From: JBBRMW01 sp965246845
Lineage (GTDB): Bacteria > Chloroflexota > Anaerolineae > Aggregatilineales > UBA2796
Direction of reading: 5' to 3'
Length of the DNA stretch: 64,000 nt
NCBI GenBank assembly: GCA_965246845.1
Contig: CBDFFR010000005.1
Location: forward strand, 620,001 to 684,000
The translations under genes were made by a program, and so were the position numbers. This document shows positions 25,512-34,478 of this stretch, one piece after another. The notes below the pieces were generated by a model. That model was not told where the DNA came from. It made no database searches and saw only the letters and a list, made by a program, of their open reading frames with translations. Numbering within the stretch: position 1 is the first letter of the stretch; each line of letters begins with the position of its first letter.

Positions 25512-25662
25512 TGGGAGTCGCCCTTTCGAGAGGAGGTCCTTGAAAGGCGCTCATTCTAACGCAATCGACCGCAAAATAGCGCGGTTCGGTGTGGCCTGTT
25601 CAATGTTTAGTGGACTACTCTTTTTCGGCAAATTTCTCGAAACGTTTTTCTCAGTTCGTTAA

Positions 25663-25697
25663 AGCCTGCGGACGCTCATCGAGAGCGTCCACAGGCT
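25663..25697 (-). terminator. Strong stem-loop after the repeat-tailed secreted protein gene
   Basis: Arms of 15 bases (AGCCTGTGGACGCTC and GAGCGTCCGCAGGCT on the minus strand, one mismatch) enclose a five-base loop and are followed by TTAACG. It lies just after the stop at 25712 and between genes on the same strand. Only two T's follow directly, so it may act as a transcript-end stabiliser rather than a classic terminator. Confidence 0.6.
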
Positions 25698-25711
25698 CAG
25701 GCTATGCCGCT

Positions 25712-26941
25712 CTAGCGAACAGCCGTCGGCACAACAATCGTGGGTACTACAATCGTCGGCACGGTGATGGTCGGAACAGCGATGGTAGCAGCAGTGATCG
25801 GTGCAGCAGTAGCTAACGCCGCAGGAGCGGCACTGGTTGCAGCGGCAGTCGGTGCGGCTGTTGCGGCGGCATCCGGCGTCGGGGACCCGGAGAGACTACC
25901 TGTCATACTGGCGAAAATCTGATTGATCAGCACCGCGAGGTCAGTCACCGGAACGTCCGGCGCGGTGATGGTCACGGGCTGGTTGATTTTATCGAGCGTG
26001 ACGGTGAAATTCGCATTCAAGCCGGTGAGCGAGTTACCTTGCTGGTTGAGATCACCCGTTACCTGAAAGACGAGCGCGTGGAACTGATTGTCCTGCGTGC
26101 CGACCCAGCGCGTGACAGTGACTTTCAGGTTCTTCAGCGTATCTTTGTAGGTCGCAAGCTGCGCCGTGATTTCTTCGTCAGTCATGCTGGCGAACTGTTC
26201 CAGACCGCTGCCCGGAATGGGCGACAGGCTGGCCGAAGTCCGCAGGAAAGCGACAAGTTCTTTGGAGTCGAGGAGCGCATTTGCGTTGAGCGTATACACG
26301 TACTCGATCTGCTTCTGGCCGCCGACATCCGGCGAATTGGCGGTACGCACGATGGTGATCGCGCCCGGCGCACTGAGTACATTCAGGAAATCAGTATTGG
26401 CAGAAGCAACCGGAGCGGCATAGGCTTCCAGCAGGCCGGGACCGGTTTGCGCCAGGCCAATACCGAGGGGTTGCTCGCCACTGCGCTCGATGAACAGGTT
26501 GCCATTGACAAGCGTGAGCAGGATCGTCGATGCCTTGCCATTCGTCATATCTGCCGAGGGTTCGACGCTCACTTGCGCGCTGATGGCGGAGATCGGGTCA
26601 GCGCCAGTCGCGGAAGTGATCGACCCCATACCCTTCACCGACGAATTGATCTTGACGGTCGTGGGCGTCGCGACAGCCTCAGCGGTTGCCAGCGCATCGG
26701 GCGTCGCGGCAGCGCTCATATTCATCATGCTGGCGCTACCGGTGGCCGTGCCAGAAATCGTCAGGTTGTAAGCGAACGTGAACGATTTGATGCTCGCGAT
26801 ATTCGCGCTCGCATCGGCCAGCGGCTTGCAATCCGCCGCACTCAGGCCAAAGCAACCATCCGTGACGGCAGCCGCCGGGCGCGCCGCAGCGAACGCTGCG
26901 AATGCGAGGACCGCAATCAGAAACAAACGTGAAATACGCAT
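25712..26941 (-). CDS. Secreted protein with Ala/Thr/Pro/Val repeat tail
   Basis: A 409-residue exported protein: signal peptide (residues 1-25, AAARPAAAV cleavage region) and one Cys pair near 30-38. A body of about 300 residues has alternating strands reminiscent of LppX/LolA-like lipid-carrier folds, although no signature confirms that. The last 60 residues are low complexity, ending in tandem VPTIV pentapeptides. The tail is encoded by short DNA repeats. It is followed by a stem-loop. Function unknown. Confidence 0.65.
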   Translation of the reverse strand: MRISRLFLIAVLAFAAFAAARPAAAVTDGCFGLSAADCKPLADASANIASIKSFTFAYNLTISGTATGSASMMNMSAAATPDALATAEAVATPTTVKINSSVKGMGSITSATGADPISAISAQVSVEPSADMTNGKASTILLTLVNGNLFIERSGEQPLGIGLAQTGPGLLEAYAAPVASANTDFLNVLSAPGAITIVRTANSPDVGGQKQIEYVYTLNANALLDSKELVAFLRTSASLSPIPGSGLEQFASMTDEEITAQLATYKDTLKNLKVTVTRWVGTQDNQFHALVFQVTGDLNQQGNSLTGLNANFTVTLDKINQPVTITAPDVPVTDLAVLINQIFASMTGSLSGSPTPDAAATAAPTAAATSAAPAALATAAPITAATIAVPTITVPTIVVPTIVVPTAVR

Positions 26942-27004
26942 AGCTTCCCTCTTCTGGAATTGGATACCGCTTCAATATTAGGGAAGGTCTTTACGCGCTG
27001 CCAA

Positions 27005-27889
27005 CTATCTCTCCGCGAGCGCAAGCCTGCCGAGTTCGAGCGCACCAACCGCGCCGGAGCGCTCCGCGAGACCCGGCGGCACGATCAGCGCGGCGATGTT
27101 TTGCAAAATTTCGGGCGTATGCAGGTAGCCATTCAGCATTTGCGGAACGAGTGTGTGTATGCGCGTGAAAAGGTGGCGCTGCTGCATCACGCCGCCGCCG
27201 AAAATAATCCGCTGAGGTGAGAGGATGTAGAGAATCGCGCAGACCGCCTGCGCCAGATAATATGCCTCAAACTCCCATGCGCGATGATCTGCTGGCAGAG
27301 CGCTCACCTCCGCGCCCCAGCGGTCGAGCAGCGCCGGACCGCAAACCATCCCTTCCAGACAGTCACCGTGAAATGGGCAGTGTCCAGGATAGCTATCATC
27401 CGGGTGGCGGCGCACCATGAGATGCCCCATCTCCGGGTGGATCAGGCCGTGAATCATCTGCCCATCGACCACCGCGCCGCCGCCAAACCCGGTCCCGACT
27501 GTGATGTAGACGACCGTATCCAGACCGCGCCCCGCGCCGTAGCGCCACTCTGCGAGCGCCGCCGCATTCACATCTGTATCAAAGCCGACCGGGACACCAA
27601 GCGCGCGGCGCATCCGTCCGGCGAGGTCGGTATACTTCCAGCCGGGTTTCGGCGTCTCCGTGATATACCCGTAGGTGCTGCTCGCGGCGCGCAGGTCCAC
27701 CGGACCGAACGAGGCGATGCCCAATGCACGCAATTGATAGGGTTTGAAAAACGCTTGTGCCGCTTCGAGCGTGGCTTCCGGCGTCGTGGTCGGGATCGTC
27801 ACGCTCGCGACGGGCGGTGCATCGGGCGCATCGGCCACCGCACAAACGAATTTTGTCCCGCCTGCCTCGATTCCGCCGTAAAGCGCCAT
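27005..27889 (-). CDS. ROK-family sugar kinase (fructokinase-like)
   Basis: A 294-residue ATP-dependent hexokinase-fold enzyme. Seen are the N-terminal phosphate-1 motif YGGIEAGGTKF, the substrate and catalytic region GFDTDVNAAALAEW, the phosphate-2 motif TVGTGFGGG and a zinc-type cluster (HPEMGH … C … CPFHGDC) near residue 160-180 typical of ROK kinases. It resembles bacterial fructokinases. The frame stays open 441 bases upstream of its ATG into unrelated remnant sequence; the real start is the ATG at 27889 with GAGGGG before it. Confidence 0.88.
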   Translation of the reverse strand: MALYGGIEAGGTKFVCAVADAPDAPPVASVTIPTTTPEATLEAAQAFFKPYQLRALGIASFGPVDLRAASSTYGYITETPKPGWKYTDLAGRMRRALGVPVGFDTDVNAAALAEWRYGAGRGLDTVVYITVGTGFGGGAVVDGQMIHGLIHPEMGHLMVRRHPDDSYPGHCPFHGDCLEGMVCGPALLDRWGAEVSALPADHRAWEFEAYYLAQAVCAILYILSPQRIIFGGGVMQQRHLFTRIHTLVPQMLNGYLHTPEILQNIAALIVPPGLAERSGAVGALELGRLALAER

Positions 27890-28030
27890 GCTGGTCCCCT
27901 CGTGATGAGTAATTGAGGTATTCAGTGTAGCTTGTGCGGTGGGCGCGCGCAAAAGCGGCTTTTCTGTCGACCCCGACAGAGCTTTACTACGTTCCTTGCA
28001 CTCAATCGGGATGTTGATCCCGCACACAGC

Positions 28031-28403
28031 CAAGACCGAATACTCAACTGCGAGGTCCGCGACGCTCTTGCCCGCAGTGTAGCTATTCACACCTGCGGCG
28101 TAGTCCTCAAGCACCTTGCGCGACTCCGGCGGGAGGTAATCGAGCTGCATCTGTGTGGCGCGGTTCCAGCCTTCGGTACGGATGAATTTTTCACTGCGCA
28201 GTGCGTTCTCGTTCTTGCCTATCAGAGCGCTGATGCGCCCCAACCCGGTATGGCGGTTGAACTCCATCTGCCACCAGCCTGAGCGTCCCGTCAAGCTGTG
28301 GCAGCGGACGGCGCAGCACGGAATACACATATCCGCCCGCGCCAGCGACGACCAAAACGATCACCACGACGAGGACCAGCAGCAGTTTCAACAAAGTTTT
28401 CAT
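28031..28403 (-). pseudogene. Penicillin-acylase-family remnant
   Basis: Two pieces of a penicillin amidase (Ntn-hydrolase) N-terminus lie in different frames. The first, from an ATG at 28403, is a membrane segment followed by RRPLPQLDGTL. The second, from about 28276 to 28031, reads WQMEFNRHTGLGRISALIG, LPPESRKVLEDYAAGVNSY and AVEYSVL, all typical of the acylase alpha-chain. Some 60-70 residues expected between them are missing, the frames do not join, and the whole beta-chain with its catalytic Ser is absent. This is a decayed gene, abutting the intact ROK kinase. Confidence 0.75.
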
Positions 28404-28496
28404 CAGACAGCTTCAATAGTTTTTTCGATGCAAATAGAGCGTGGCAATGCCTTCGGCACAAGTTAGCGAAGGTGAATACCTTCCACAGCGCGTTTT

Positions 28497-28545
28497 GCAG
28501 GGGCGGACTTGTGTGTCCGCCCACGCTTTTGAACTTGATGCGTTC
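28497..28545. repeat. Dispersed hairpin repeat, long form
   Basis: GCAGGGGCGGAC, TTGT, GTGTCCGCCC followed by CACGCTTTTGAACTTGATGC. The inverted repeat plus the same tail appears in reverse at 19815-19862, showing that the repeat unit is about 50 bases, not only the hairpin. It occupies the gap between the acylase remnant and the GH5-like gene. Confidence 0.75.
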
Positions 28546-28628
28546 TACCCATGCCCGAAATTAAACCGAGAACGACCTGTCTTGCCCGCCTTCTGGCGAA
28601 GACACAGCTTACACAGATGCGCTTCGCA

Positions 28629-30026
28629 CTAAACGCCGGATGACTGCACCAAAATCGCAAGATCGTTCGTCGGCATCGATATGGAAAGATGCAGGATTCC
28701 GTCTTGCGTGGTTTGCACCTCCAAAGTGTCGATAACCCCTCCGCGCAGCGTGTCCCACAGCATCAGCCGATAAGTCGTCGTCGGTCGCAACGAATGCAGT
28801 TCCAGCGAGACGCCATGTAGCGGCACTGGAAGCAGCAAGGGCTTTCGTCGTGTCTTTGCAAGGTGTGCGTGCAGGAGCCAGAGCACCGCTTGATCGCGGT
28901 CCGCAATCGCGAATCCGTGCAGGCTCGGCATATTCATGTGCAAATCATCCACCAGCGCGGGGTGAAATTCCGGCCAGCGGAGATGCGCCGCAAATTGGCT
29001 CAGGCTATACAGGCTGCGCCGCATCTCCGGCGTGAGAAGGTGCGGATGACGCGACGGCCAGCGCATCCCGCTCCCCGCACCGCCCGATGCAAAATGCGCC
29101 CAGATCAAATGCCGCTCATATTCGTCATCGAAGGCTTCCGGCAAAACCAGGTGCCGATTGTTGAAGTAGTGAATTGGCGCGTGTTCGGTATCCATGAAGG
29201 GACGCCCCGCCGGGACCTGACGCCACGCAAAGCGGACCCATTCGGCCATCGTGAGCGCAGGAGCCACCGTATCGAATGGGTTGTCAATCGCGCCGCGATA
29301 AATATGAGTCGTTGCGAAGTCGAGGTCTGGATGTGAAAAGATGACAGAATTATAAAGTTCGCCGGGATCGGGACCGAAAATCGAGACCGTTTGTAGCGTC
29401 GTATTGCCCCATGTTCGATGTTCGATGTCGCGGATGGCGTGCGAAATGCGCGTCAGGGTCGCCGCCTGTTCTCCGGGAGTACCGCCCCAGCGCGGGTGTA
29501 CTTCGTTGAACAAATCCCAGGCAGCAAGCACGCCCGTGCCGCCCCAGCGCCGGATGATAAACTCGAACCGCGCGATAGTCGCCCTGATTGTGGCTTCATC
29601 GGTCAGCAATGAACGTCGGGTTTTCGCCGGACCGCCATTCGCTGCGTTGTAGGGGTGATCCTTCCAGCGCCGCGCCATCCAGTGCGTATCCCAGGGGGTG
29701 AGCATGATCCGCAATCCGTACTTCTCGCAAAGTGCGAAGAGATCATCCCAAAGCTGCACCATCGCGGGGACAAACTGGCCTGCCGGGTTCTCGAAGTAGC
29801 GCGGCTCGTCATGCACATATTCGAGCATAATGCGCAGTACGGTGACGCCGTGCGCCGCGAGGTCGGCAATGTGACGTTCAGCCACCTCGACATCGCGACG
29901 GTCGAACAAACCCTCCAGCCCCTGCCAGGTAATCGCATCGTTACAGCCGACGAATAGAAACGACTCGCGGTTGCGTGTGCTGAAATAGCGCCCGTTCGCG
30001 GCAACCTGAATTATCGCAAGCGACAA
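28629..30026 (-). CDS. Glycoside hydrolase of clan A (GH5-like, mannanase/cellulase type)
   Basis: A 465-residue TIM-barrel hydrolase candidate. The acid/base motif AAWDLFNEVHP (Glu near residue 176) and a nucleophile Glu in PFMDTEHAP (near 291) are in the expected order and spacing. TTHIYRG supplies the barrel Tyr. The C-terminal 100 residues look like a beta-sandwich. No signal peptide is seen. Start is a TTG at 30026, since no ATG lies near. Expected to cleave beta-mannan or beta-glucan, though specificity cannot be fixed. Confidence 0.75.
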   Translation of the reverse strand: MSLAIIQVAANGRYFSTRNRESFLFVGCNDAITWQGLEGLFDRRDVEVAERHIADLAAHGVTVLRIMLEYVHDEPRYFENPAGQFVPAMVQLWDDLFALCEKYGLRIMLTPWDTHWMARRWKDHPYNAANGGPAKTRRSLLTDEATIRATIARFEFIIRRWGGTGVLAAWDLFNEVHPRWGGTPGEQAATLTRISHAIRDIEHRTWGNTTLQTVSIFGPDPGELYNSVIFSHPDLDFATTHIYRGAIDNPFDTVAPALTMAEWVRFAWRQVPAGRPFMDTEHAPIHYFNNRHLVLPEAFDDEYERHLIWAHFASGGAGSGMRWPSRHPHLLTPEMRRSLYSLSQFAAHLRWPEFHPALVDDLHMNMPSLHGFAIADRDQAVLWLLHAHLAKTRRKPLLLPVPLHGVSLELHSLRPTTTYRLMLWDTLRGGVIDTLEVQTTQDGILHLSISMPTNDLAILVQSSGV

Positions 30027-30162
30027 GGTGACTTCACCAAACGACGCACCTGCTCAACGATAAAATGCCTTCCGTTGTTTGCATCGTACACCGCTCTTTG
30101 CCGCACCTGTTTGTAAATGTATTATCGATATTCCACCAAAATAACGCCAATGATAGAACAGA

Positions 30163-30828
30163 CTATTCAATCAGAACCAGATGATTTTGTATCGCGAAGG
30201 TGGCGGCTTCGGTGCGGCTGGCAACGCCGGTCTTTCGAAAAATATTGCTGACGTGGTTCTTCACGGTGAACAGACTCAGGCTGAAATGCAGCGCGATTTC
30301 CGCATTGCTCTGCCCCTTCACGATGCACGCCAAAACTTCAATTTCGCGTTCTGTGAGCGCGAGCGGGATGGACGTTTGGCGGCGCGTGGTCTGGATGAGC
30401 GCCTGTGTTGCTTCGAGCGCAAGTGTCGGGTGGCCGCGCCGTGCCGCACGGATTGCGTCGGCCAATTGGTGCGCGGTCACGTTTTTGAGCAGATAGCCAA
30501 TCGCGCCTGCCTGCAAGACAGTGTTCACCGTTCCCGGCTGATCGTAGCTGGTGAGCGCGATGACGTGAATATTCGGGAAGCGGCGCGTGATCTGCGCTGT
30601 TGCTTCGATACCGTCCATCTGCGGCATCAGAATATCCATCAGGACGACGTGCGGATGCTGTCGCTCGCACAGCTTGATCGCTTCGCGCCCGTTCATCGCT
30701 TCCCCAACCAGCAGCAGATCATCGAAGGCTTCAAGCATCGCGACGAGGCCAAGCCGCACCATCTGGTGATCTTCTGCAATCAGCACGCGCGTGATCGTTT
30801 TTGTCGAAGTCGTGGGTGTGTTGTTCAT
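30163..30828 (-). CDS. NarL/FixJ-family response regulator
   Basis: A 221-residue two-domain regulator: receiver (ITRVLIAEDHQMVR, phospho-Asp in VVLMDILMPQMDG, LTSY, LLKN) and C-terminal LuxR-type helix-turn-helix (LTEREIEVLACIVKGQSNAEI … TVKNHVSNI). The ATG at 30828 overlaps the kinase stop by four bases (ATGA), so the pair is translationally coupled and should be a cognate system. A longer frame upstream is an antisense-phase extension inside the kinase gene and is not used. Confidence 0.93.
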   Translation of the reverse strand: MNNTPTTSTKTITRVLIAEDHQMVRLGLVAMLEAFDDLLLVGEAMNGREAIKLCERQHPHVVLMDILMPQMDGIEATAQITRRFPNIHVIALTSYDQPGTVNTVLQAGAIGYLLKNVTAHQLADAIRAARRGHPTLALEATQALIQTTRRQTSIPLALTEREIEVLACIVKGQSNAEIALHFSLSLFTVKNHVSNIFRKTGVASRTEAATFAIQNHLVLIE

Positions 30829-32321
30829 TCGTGCCAGACCATCGTGATTTGCGTGCCGTGTCCAATCGCGCTTTGTATGTGCAGTTGCGCGCCGACCTGC
30901 TCCGCGCGTTCCCGCATGATGTGCAGCCCCATGTGGCCGATACCTGTTCCCGTTGTATCGAACCCGCATCCGTCATCCCCGATTAGCAGCTTCCAACCGG
31001 GGGTCGTATTGCACACCAAAATGTGAACATGCTTCGCTTCGGAATGCCGGATAATGTTGTTGAATGCTTCCTGCGTAATCCGATACAGCGCTGTTTTCAA
31101 TTCAGGAGGCATCGCGATTGCACCTTCTACGTCCAGCGTGACCTGAATGCTCATCGGCGTCAGGAGCGCGTCGACCAGCCGTTGCAGGAGATCGCTGATC
31201 TGCGCCTCAATCACCGCTGCCGGGCGTAGTTCGAGCAGCAGAGCGCGCATTTCGGCCAGTGCGGCGCGGTTCAAATGCCGGAGCTGTTCGAGTTTGCGCC
31301 GTCCATTTTGCTCATCCAGCGCCCAGATTTCGGGCAAAACATCCGCGATCAGGGCTGCCGACCAGAGCGTTTGGTTTACCGAATCGTGCAGTTCGCGCGC
31401 GAGGCGGTTGCGTTCTTCAAGCGCGGCTTGCTGACGTTCTTCTTCAAGGCGCTGGCGCTCGGAAACATCAGTAATGATCGACATCATGTAATCGCGCCCG
31501 CCCGTCTCGAAAACGGAACAATTGCACTCGATGTCGAAAATAACTCCGTCCTTGCGCTTATGTTTCCATTCCCCGACATAAGGATGCTGACATTCCGTGA
31601 TCATCTGCAAGGTCTGGCGAAACGCGATTTCGTCGTGCGCGGGGCGCAGTTGCAGCGCAGTCAGGGTCAAAAATTCAGCACGGGTATAGCCATACATCCG
31701 CAAGGCAGCTTCGTTGACATTCGTGTAGAGCAAGGTGTTCACATCGAACACGAGGATCGGCTGCGGGCTGTTCTCGAACAAATGGCGGTAGCGGTCTTCG
31801 CTCGTCCGGCGCTTTTGATCGGCGCGTGTACGTTCAAGTTCGGCGCTCGCGCGCGCCACGAAAATTTGCAGGATCGGGATGAGGTCGGCCTCGACCGGAT
31901 GCTTATCGATAACGGCCAGATGTCCGATAATCATCTTTTGATTATCGATCATGGGTATGCCCAGATAGAACGCATCCAGCGGCGGCAGCCGTTCATCCAC
32001 GATAAGCGCCGCACCGGACATCTCGCGCATCCGGTCGGCGGTGAATTGCATCACCTGACCCTGATCGAAGATTGTGCGGCAGGCCGCCGCATCCGTCAGC
32101 GAGTACGAGAAATTCGGCTGGAGGGCGCGGTTTTGCCAGTAGGCAAGCGTATGAATCACAGGCGCTTCCGGGTCGGGGCGTACTGTCAAAAAAACATCGT
32201 CTGCACCGATGTACATTGCCAATTCGCGGACCAGACAGTTGAAGAAATCCTGACCCGTCAAGGCCGCTGTTACGGTCGCGAGATGCCGCAGAATGTTTTC
32301 CGGTTGCAGGCGTTGAGTCAC
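30825..32321 (-). CDS. PAS/GAF sensor histidine kinase, HisKA_3 type
   Basis: A 498-residue cytosolic kinase. An N-terminal GAF-like domain (about 10-165) is followed by a short coiled coil and a PAS domain (about 170-290, ENSPQPILVFDVN … GEWKHKRKDGVIFDIE). The HisKA_3 phospho-acceptor segment is RNRLARELHDSVNQTL with His near 309, and the HATPase_c domain carries QEAFNNIIRHSEA and IGDDGCGFD. No transmembrane segment, so the signal is intracellular. Start is GTG at 32321 with AGGT before it. It drives the coupled NarL regulator. Confidence 0.92.
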   Translation of the reverse strand: MTQRLQPENILRHLATVTAALTGQDFFNCLVRELAMYIGADDVFLTVRPDPEAPVIHTLAYWQNRALQPNFSYSLTDAAACRTIFDQGQVMQFTADRMREMSGAALIVDERLPPLDAFYLGIPMIDNQKMIIGHLAVIDKHPVEADLIPILQIFVARASAELERTRADQKRRTSEDRYRHLFENSPQPILVFDVNTLLYTNVNEAALRMYGYTRAEFLTLTALQLRPAHDEIAFRQTLQMITECQHPYVGEWKHKRKDGVIFDIECNCSVFETGGRDYMMSIITDVSERQRLEEERQQAALEERNRLARELHDSVNQTLWSAALIADVLPEIWALDEQNGRRKLEQLRHLNRAALAEMRALLLELRPAAVIEAQISDLLQRLVDALLTPMSIQVTLDVEGAIAMPPELKTALYRITQEAFNNIIRHSEAKHVHILVCNTTPGWKLLIGDDGCGFDTTGTGIGHMGLHIMRERAEQVGAQLHIQSAIGHGTQITMVWHE

Positions 32322-32430
32322 ACACGACCTCGATCCGTATAAGAGCTAAACGAATTGTAGCGGTTAAACCCCGCACGGTGGCAAGCGTAGTCTGAAAGCA
32401 TTATCGGAATTTCTAGTACCCATGAACCCA

Positions 32431-32478
32431 ACGCACTACGCGAAGTTGAAGCGGACGCACTACACAAACTTCACAAAA
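32431..32478 (+). repeat. Two 24-base direct repeats before a secreted-protein gene
   Basis: ACGCACTACGCGAAGTT at 32431 and ACGCACTACACAAACTT at 32455 repeat with a period of 24 bases, about two helical turns, 46-93 bases before the ATG at 32524. Such spacing suits a regulator site, but no promoter is clear. The 200-base gap holds nothing else obvious. Confidence 0.35.
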
Positions 32479-32523
32479 AATCACGATAGTCATGAATGTT
32501 CGTAAATGTTCAGGAGAGTTTCC

Positions 32524-33750
32524 ATGTTGCCTCGTCGTAAGCCCGTTTTTACAATCCTTGCAGCGTTGCTCATCGCGCTTCTGGCGCTGGGTACTGCCTC
32601 CAATGGTGGACGTTCTGCCTATGCGCAGACGCCCGCCCCGACCCCGCAGCCCGTCGGCGGCTCCTCCAACGAAATCAACCCCGCCCCGCCGTCGATTGGC
32701 GCGGATGTGCCTGTGACTTATTTTGGACCGCCGCCGTCGAGCGTCCAGAAGGAACTGATTGGTCCTTACCAATTGGTTAAGGCCGGGACCATCGACATGG
32801 AAAAGCTGACGATCACGCTGCCGCTCTATCAGGGCAAGCTGACCAGCGGCGAACTGGTCTGGTACGTGCTGGTCGATACCAATGACCGCGCCAACGCGGA
32901 TGCGCTCGGCCTCAACTTCTCCGGCAAGCTGACCTACGCCGATACCGGCAAGGCCGTCCGTCCGGGAACGCTCGAAAAAGACGGGACCGTGACTTTTGCG
33001 CGCGGCAAGGTCGATTTCGCGCCGGAACTGCAATTGACGCCCGGCGACGCGCCGAACTACTTCCCGCCGAAGGTCGCCAAGCCCGGCTCCGTCGGTGATG
33101 CCGATTACAGCCCGCTGATGAAAGTCGGCAGCTACATCTACAACGCGCCGATTGTCGCCTTCAATGTCGATGCAAAGACGCTCGATGCGTTCTGCGATGG
33201 CAAGGCCGATCACAAGATCACGCATGATAAGGTCGTCGAGATTTGCCCGCGCGAAGGCACGGTCACGGTCTCCCTGACGCTTGGTCACAGCTTCGCGCGT
33301 CCGGTCCTCTACATGAGCATGGACGCCAGCAACGATCTCGCGGCGGCGATGGAAGACGTCACAATCGCGCCCGCAATGAACGACATCCACCTCGGCGGCG
33401 ACGATAGCGCGTTCAGCGCCGTCGAGCGTATCTTCCCGGTCGTCAATGGACCGATGGGCAAAGACAATCCGCAGCGGCAGGGCTTCAACAGCGCGCTTGC
33501 TGGCGAAGGCGGACCGCTCAACACGCTCGGCGGCATCCCGACCATCGCGACCGACTACAGCCCGATCTGGGACCTGAATCCGGTCGTCTGGACAAAGGAA
33601 GCCATCGACAAGGGCTATCGCTCGCGTGTGACCGAAGAGTTCTTCATCCTCGGCCTGGTCCAGCGCGGCTTCCTGACGGGTCTGGATGGCGGCAAGTTCG
33701 GGTCGGTTGGCATTACGGTCAACTGCCCGGTGGTGGCGCGCCTGCTCTAA
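32524..33750 (+). CDS. Secreted protein of unknown family
   Basis: A 408-residue exported protein: signal peptide (residues 1-36, ending AYAQTPAP), a Pro/Thr-rich stretch, then a globular domain of about 340 residues. Recurrent features are LVWYVLVDTNDRANADALGL near 120, several GxYIYNAPIV-type strands and a Cys pair near residues 222 and 242 that may form a disulfide. The ATG at 32524 has GGAGAG before it. I do not recognise a named family. A perfect terminator follows, so it is a single-gene unit. Confidence 0.75.
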   Translation: MLPRRKPVFTILAALLIALLALGTASNGGRSAYAQTPAPTPQPVGGSSNEINPAPPSIGADVPVTYFGPPPSSVQKELIGPYQLVKAGTIDMEKLTITLPLYQGKLTSGELVWYVLVDTNDRANADALGLNFSGKLTYADTGKAVRPGTLEKDGTVTFARGKVDFAPELQLTPGDAPNYFPPKVAKPGSVGDADYSPLMKVGSYIYNAPIVAFNVDAKTLDAFCDGKADHKITHDKVVEICPREGTVTVSLTLGHSFARPVLYMSMDASNDLAAAMEDVTIAPAMNDIHLGGDDSAFSAVERIFPVVNGPMGKDNPQRQGFNSALAGEGGPLNTLGGIPTIATDYSPIWDLNPVVWTKEAIDKGYRSRVTEEFFILGLVQRGFLTGLDGGKFGSVGITVNCPVVARLL

Positions 33751-33773
33751 CTCGTTACTGACGCAGTTCGCAT

Positions 33774-33812
33774 AAAGTAGCCTGACGAATCGATTCGTCA
33801 GGCTACTTTTTT
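33774..33812 (+). terminator. Perfect intrinsic terminator
   Basis: A 36-base perfect palindrome centred on AATCGATT (33774-33809) runs into six T's (33807-33812). It ends the secreted-protein transcript. The minus-strand DUF427 gene ends 17 bases further on, and the symmetric A run lets it work in both directions. Confidence 0.9.
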
Positions 33813-33825
33813 GTCGTGCTTCGCG

Positions 33826-34326
33826 TCACCACCCATACGTATTTAGTGTTGTATCGCCCTTGAAGGGTCCTACAATCTCGTTCGTAATCCACCCACCATA
33901 AAAATCACCTTCCTGCGACCGGACCAATTCGCCATCCACGTAGCACGCATCCATGCGGCTTGCATATATCGCGACGTGATCCTTCAAGGCCTCGTAACCG
34001 GGTGACGGGGCTTTATAGTACCACGCGGCGGCCTGCGCGGACTTTTCGCCCACTGTAATTGTATAGTAGGATGCCGCACCCTTGAATTCGCAGAAGGTCG
34101 AGCGCGAAATAGGCGTGAAATATTCGCGCTTGAGGTCCTCTGGCGGCAGATAATACGTTGGCGGGTGGCTCGTTTCGAGGATACGGATCGGGTGGTGCGT
34201 CTCCGCGATGGTCACGCCATTGAATACAACCACGACATGGCGTGTGGTCTGTTCGAGGCGCGGCGGACGCGGGTAATCCCAGACGGATTCCTGACCGGGA
34301 GCGGGCTTGATGGGTGCAGGGCGCAT
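33826..34326 (-). CDS. DUF427 domain protein
   Basis: A 166-residue protein of the DUF427 family, small single-domain proteins of unknown biochemical role. Family marks are ESVWDYPRPP, the VFNGVTIAET strand, HPPTYYLPPEDL, FCEFKGAASYYTI and AWYYKAPSP. Length is normal for the double-module form. No partner gene adjacent. Confidence 0.88.
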   Translation of the reverse strand: MRPAPIKPAPGQESVWDYPRPPRLEQTTRHVVVVFNGVTIAETHHPIRILETSHPPTYYLPPEDLKREYFTPISRSTFCEFKGAASYYTITVGEKSAQAAAWYYKAPSPGYEALKDHVAIYASRMDACYVDGELVRSQEGDFYGGWITNEIVGPFKGDTTLNTYGW

Positions 34327-34390
34327 CGGTTGACCTCTATCTATTCAGTTCTACTAAATAATTTTCGCAACAGTCTTCAAAAAAGTAAAA

Positions 34391-34471
34391 CGGGTCGGGC
34401 AACAAGCCACGACCCCTACAAAAATACATGCTCTGGTGTAGGGGTGGACACATCGGTCCGCCCGTCCGCCC
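34391..34471. repeat. Two-hairpin dispersed repeat
   Basis: CGGGTCGGGC…ACGACCCC and GGGGTGGACACATCGGTCCG…CCC flank CTACAAAAATACATGCTCTG and GTGTAG. The central spacer is nearly identical to 2399-2434, so both ends and the centre are conserved as one composite element. It fills the gap between DUF427 and the desaturase stop. Confidence 0.75.
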
Positions 34472-34478
34472 TGAAAAC

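Noticed and set aside
27005..28330. A single 441-residue fusion of an N-terminal domain and ROK kinase
   Set aside because: The first 147 codons are an acylase remnant plus junk; the kinase has its own ATG and GAGGGG at 27889.
30829..30969. N-terminal extension of the NarL-type regulator
   Set aside because: It lies inside the kinase gene, is Arg/His-rich, and the ATGA coupling at 30825-30828 gives a normal regulator length.
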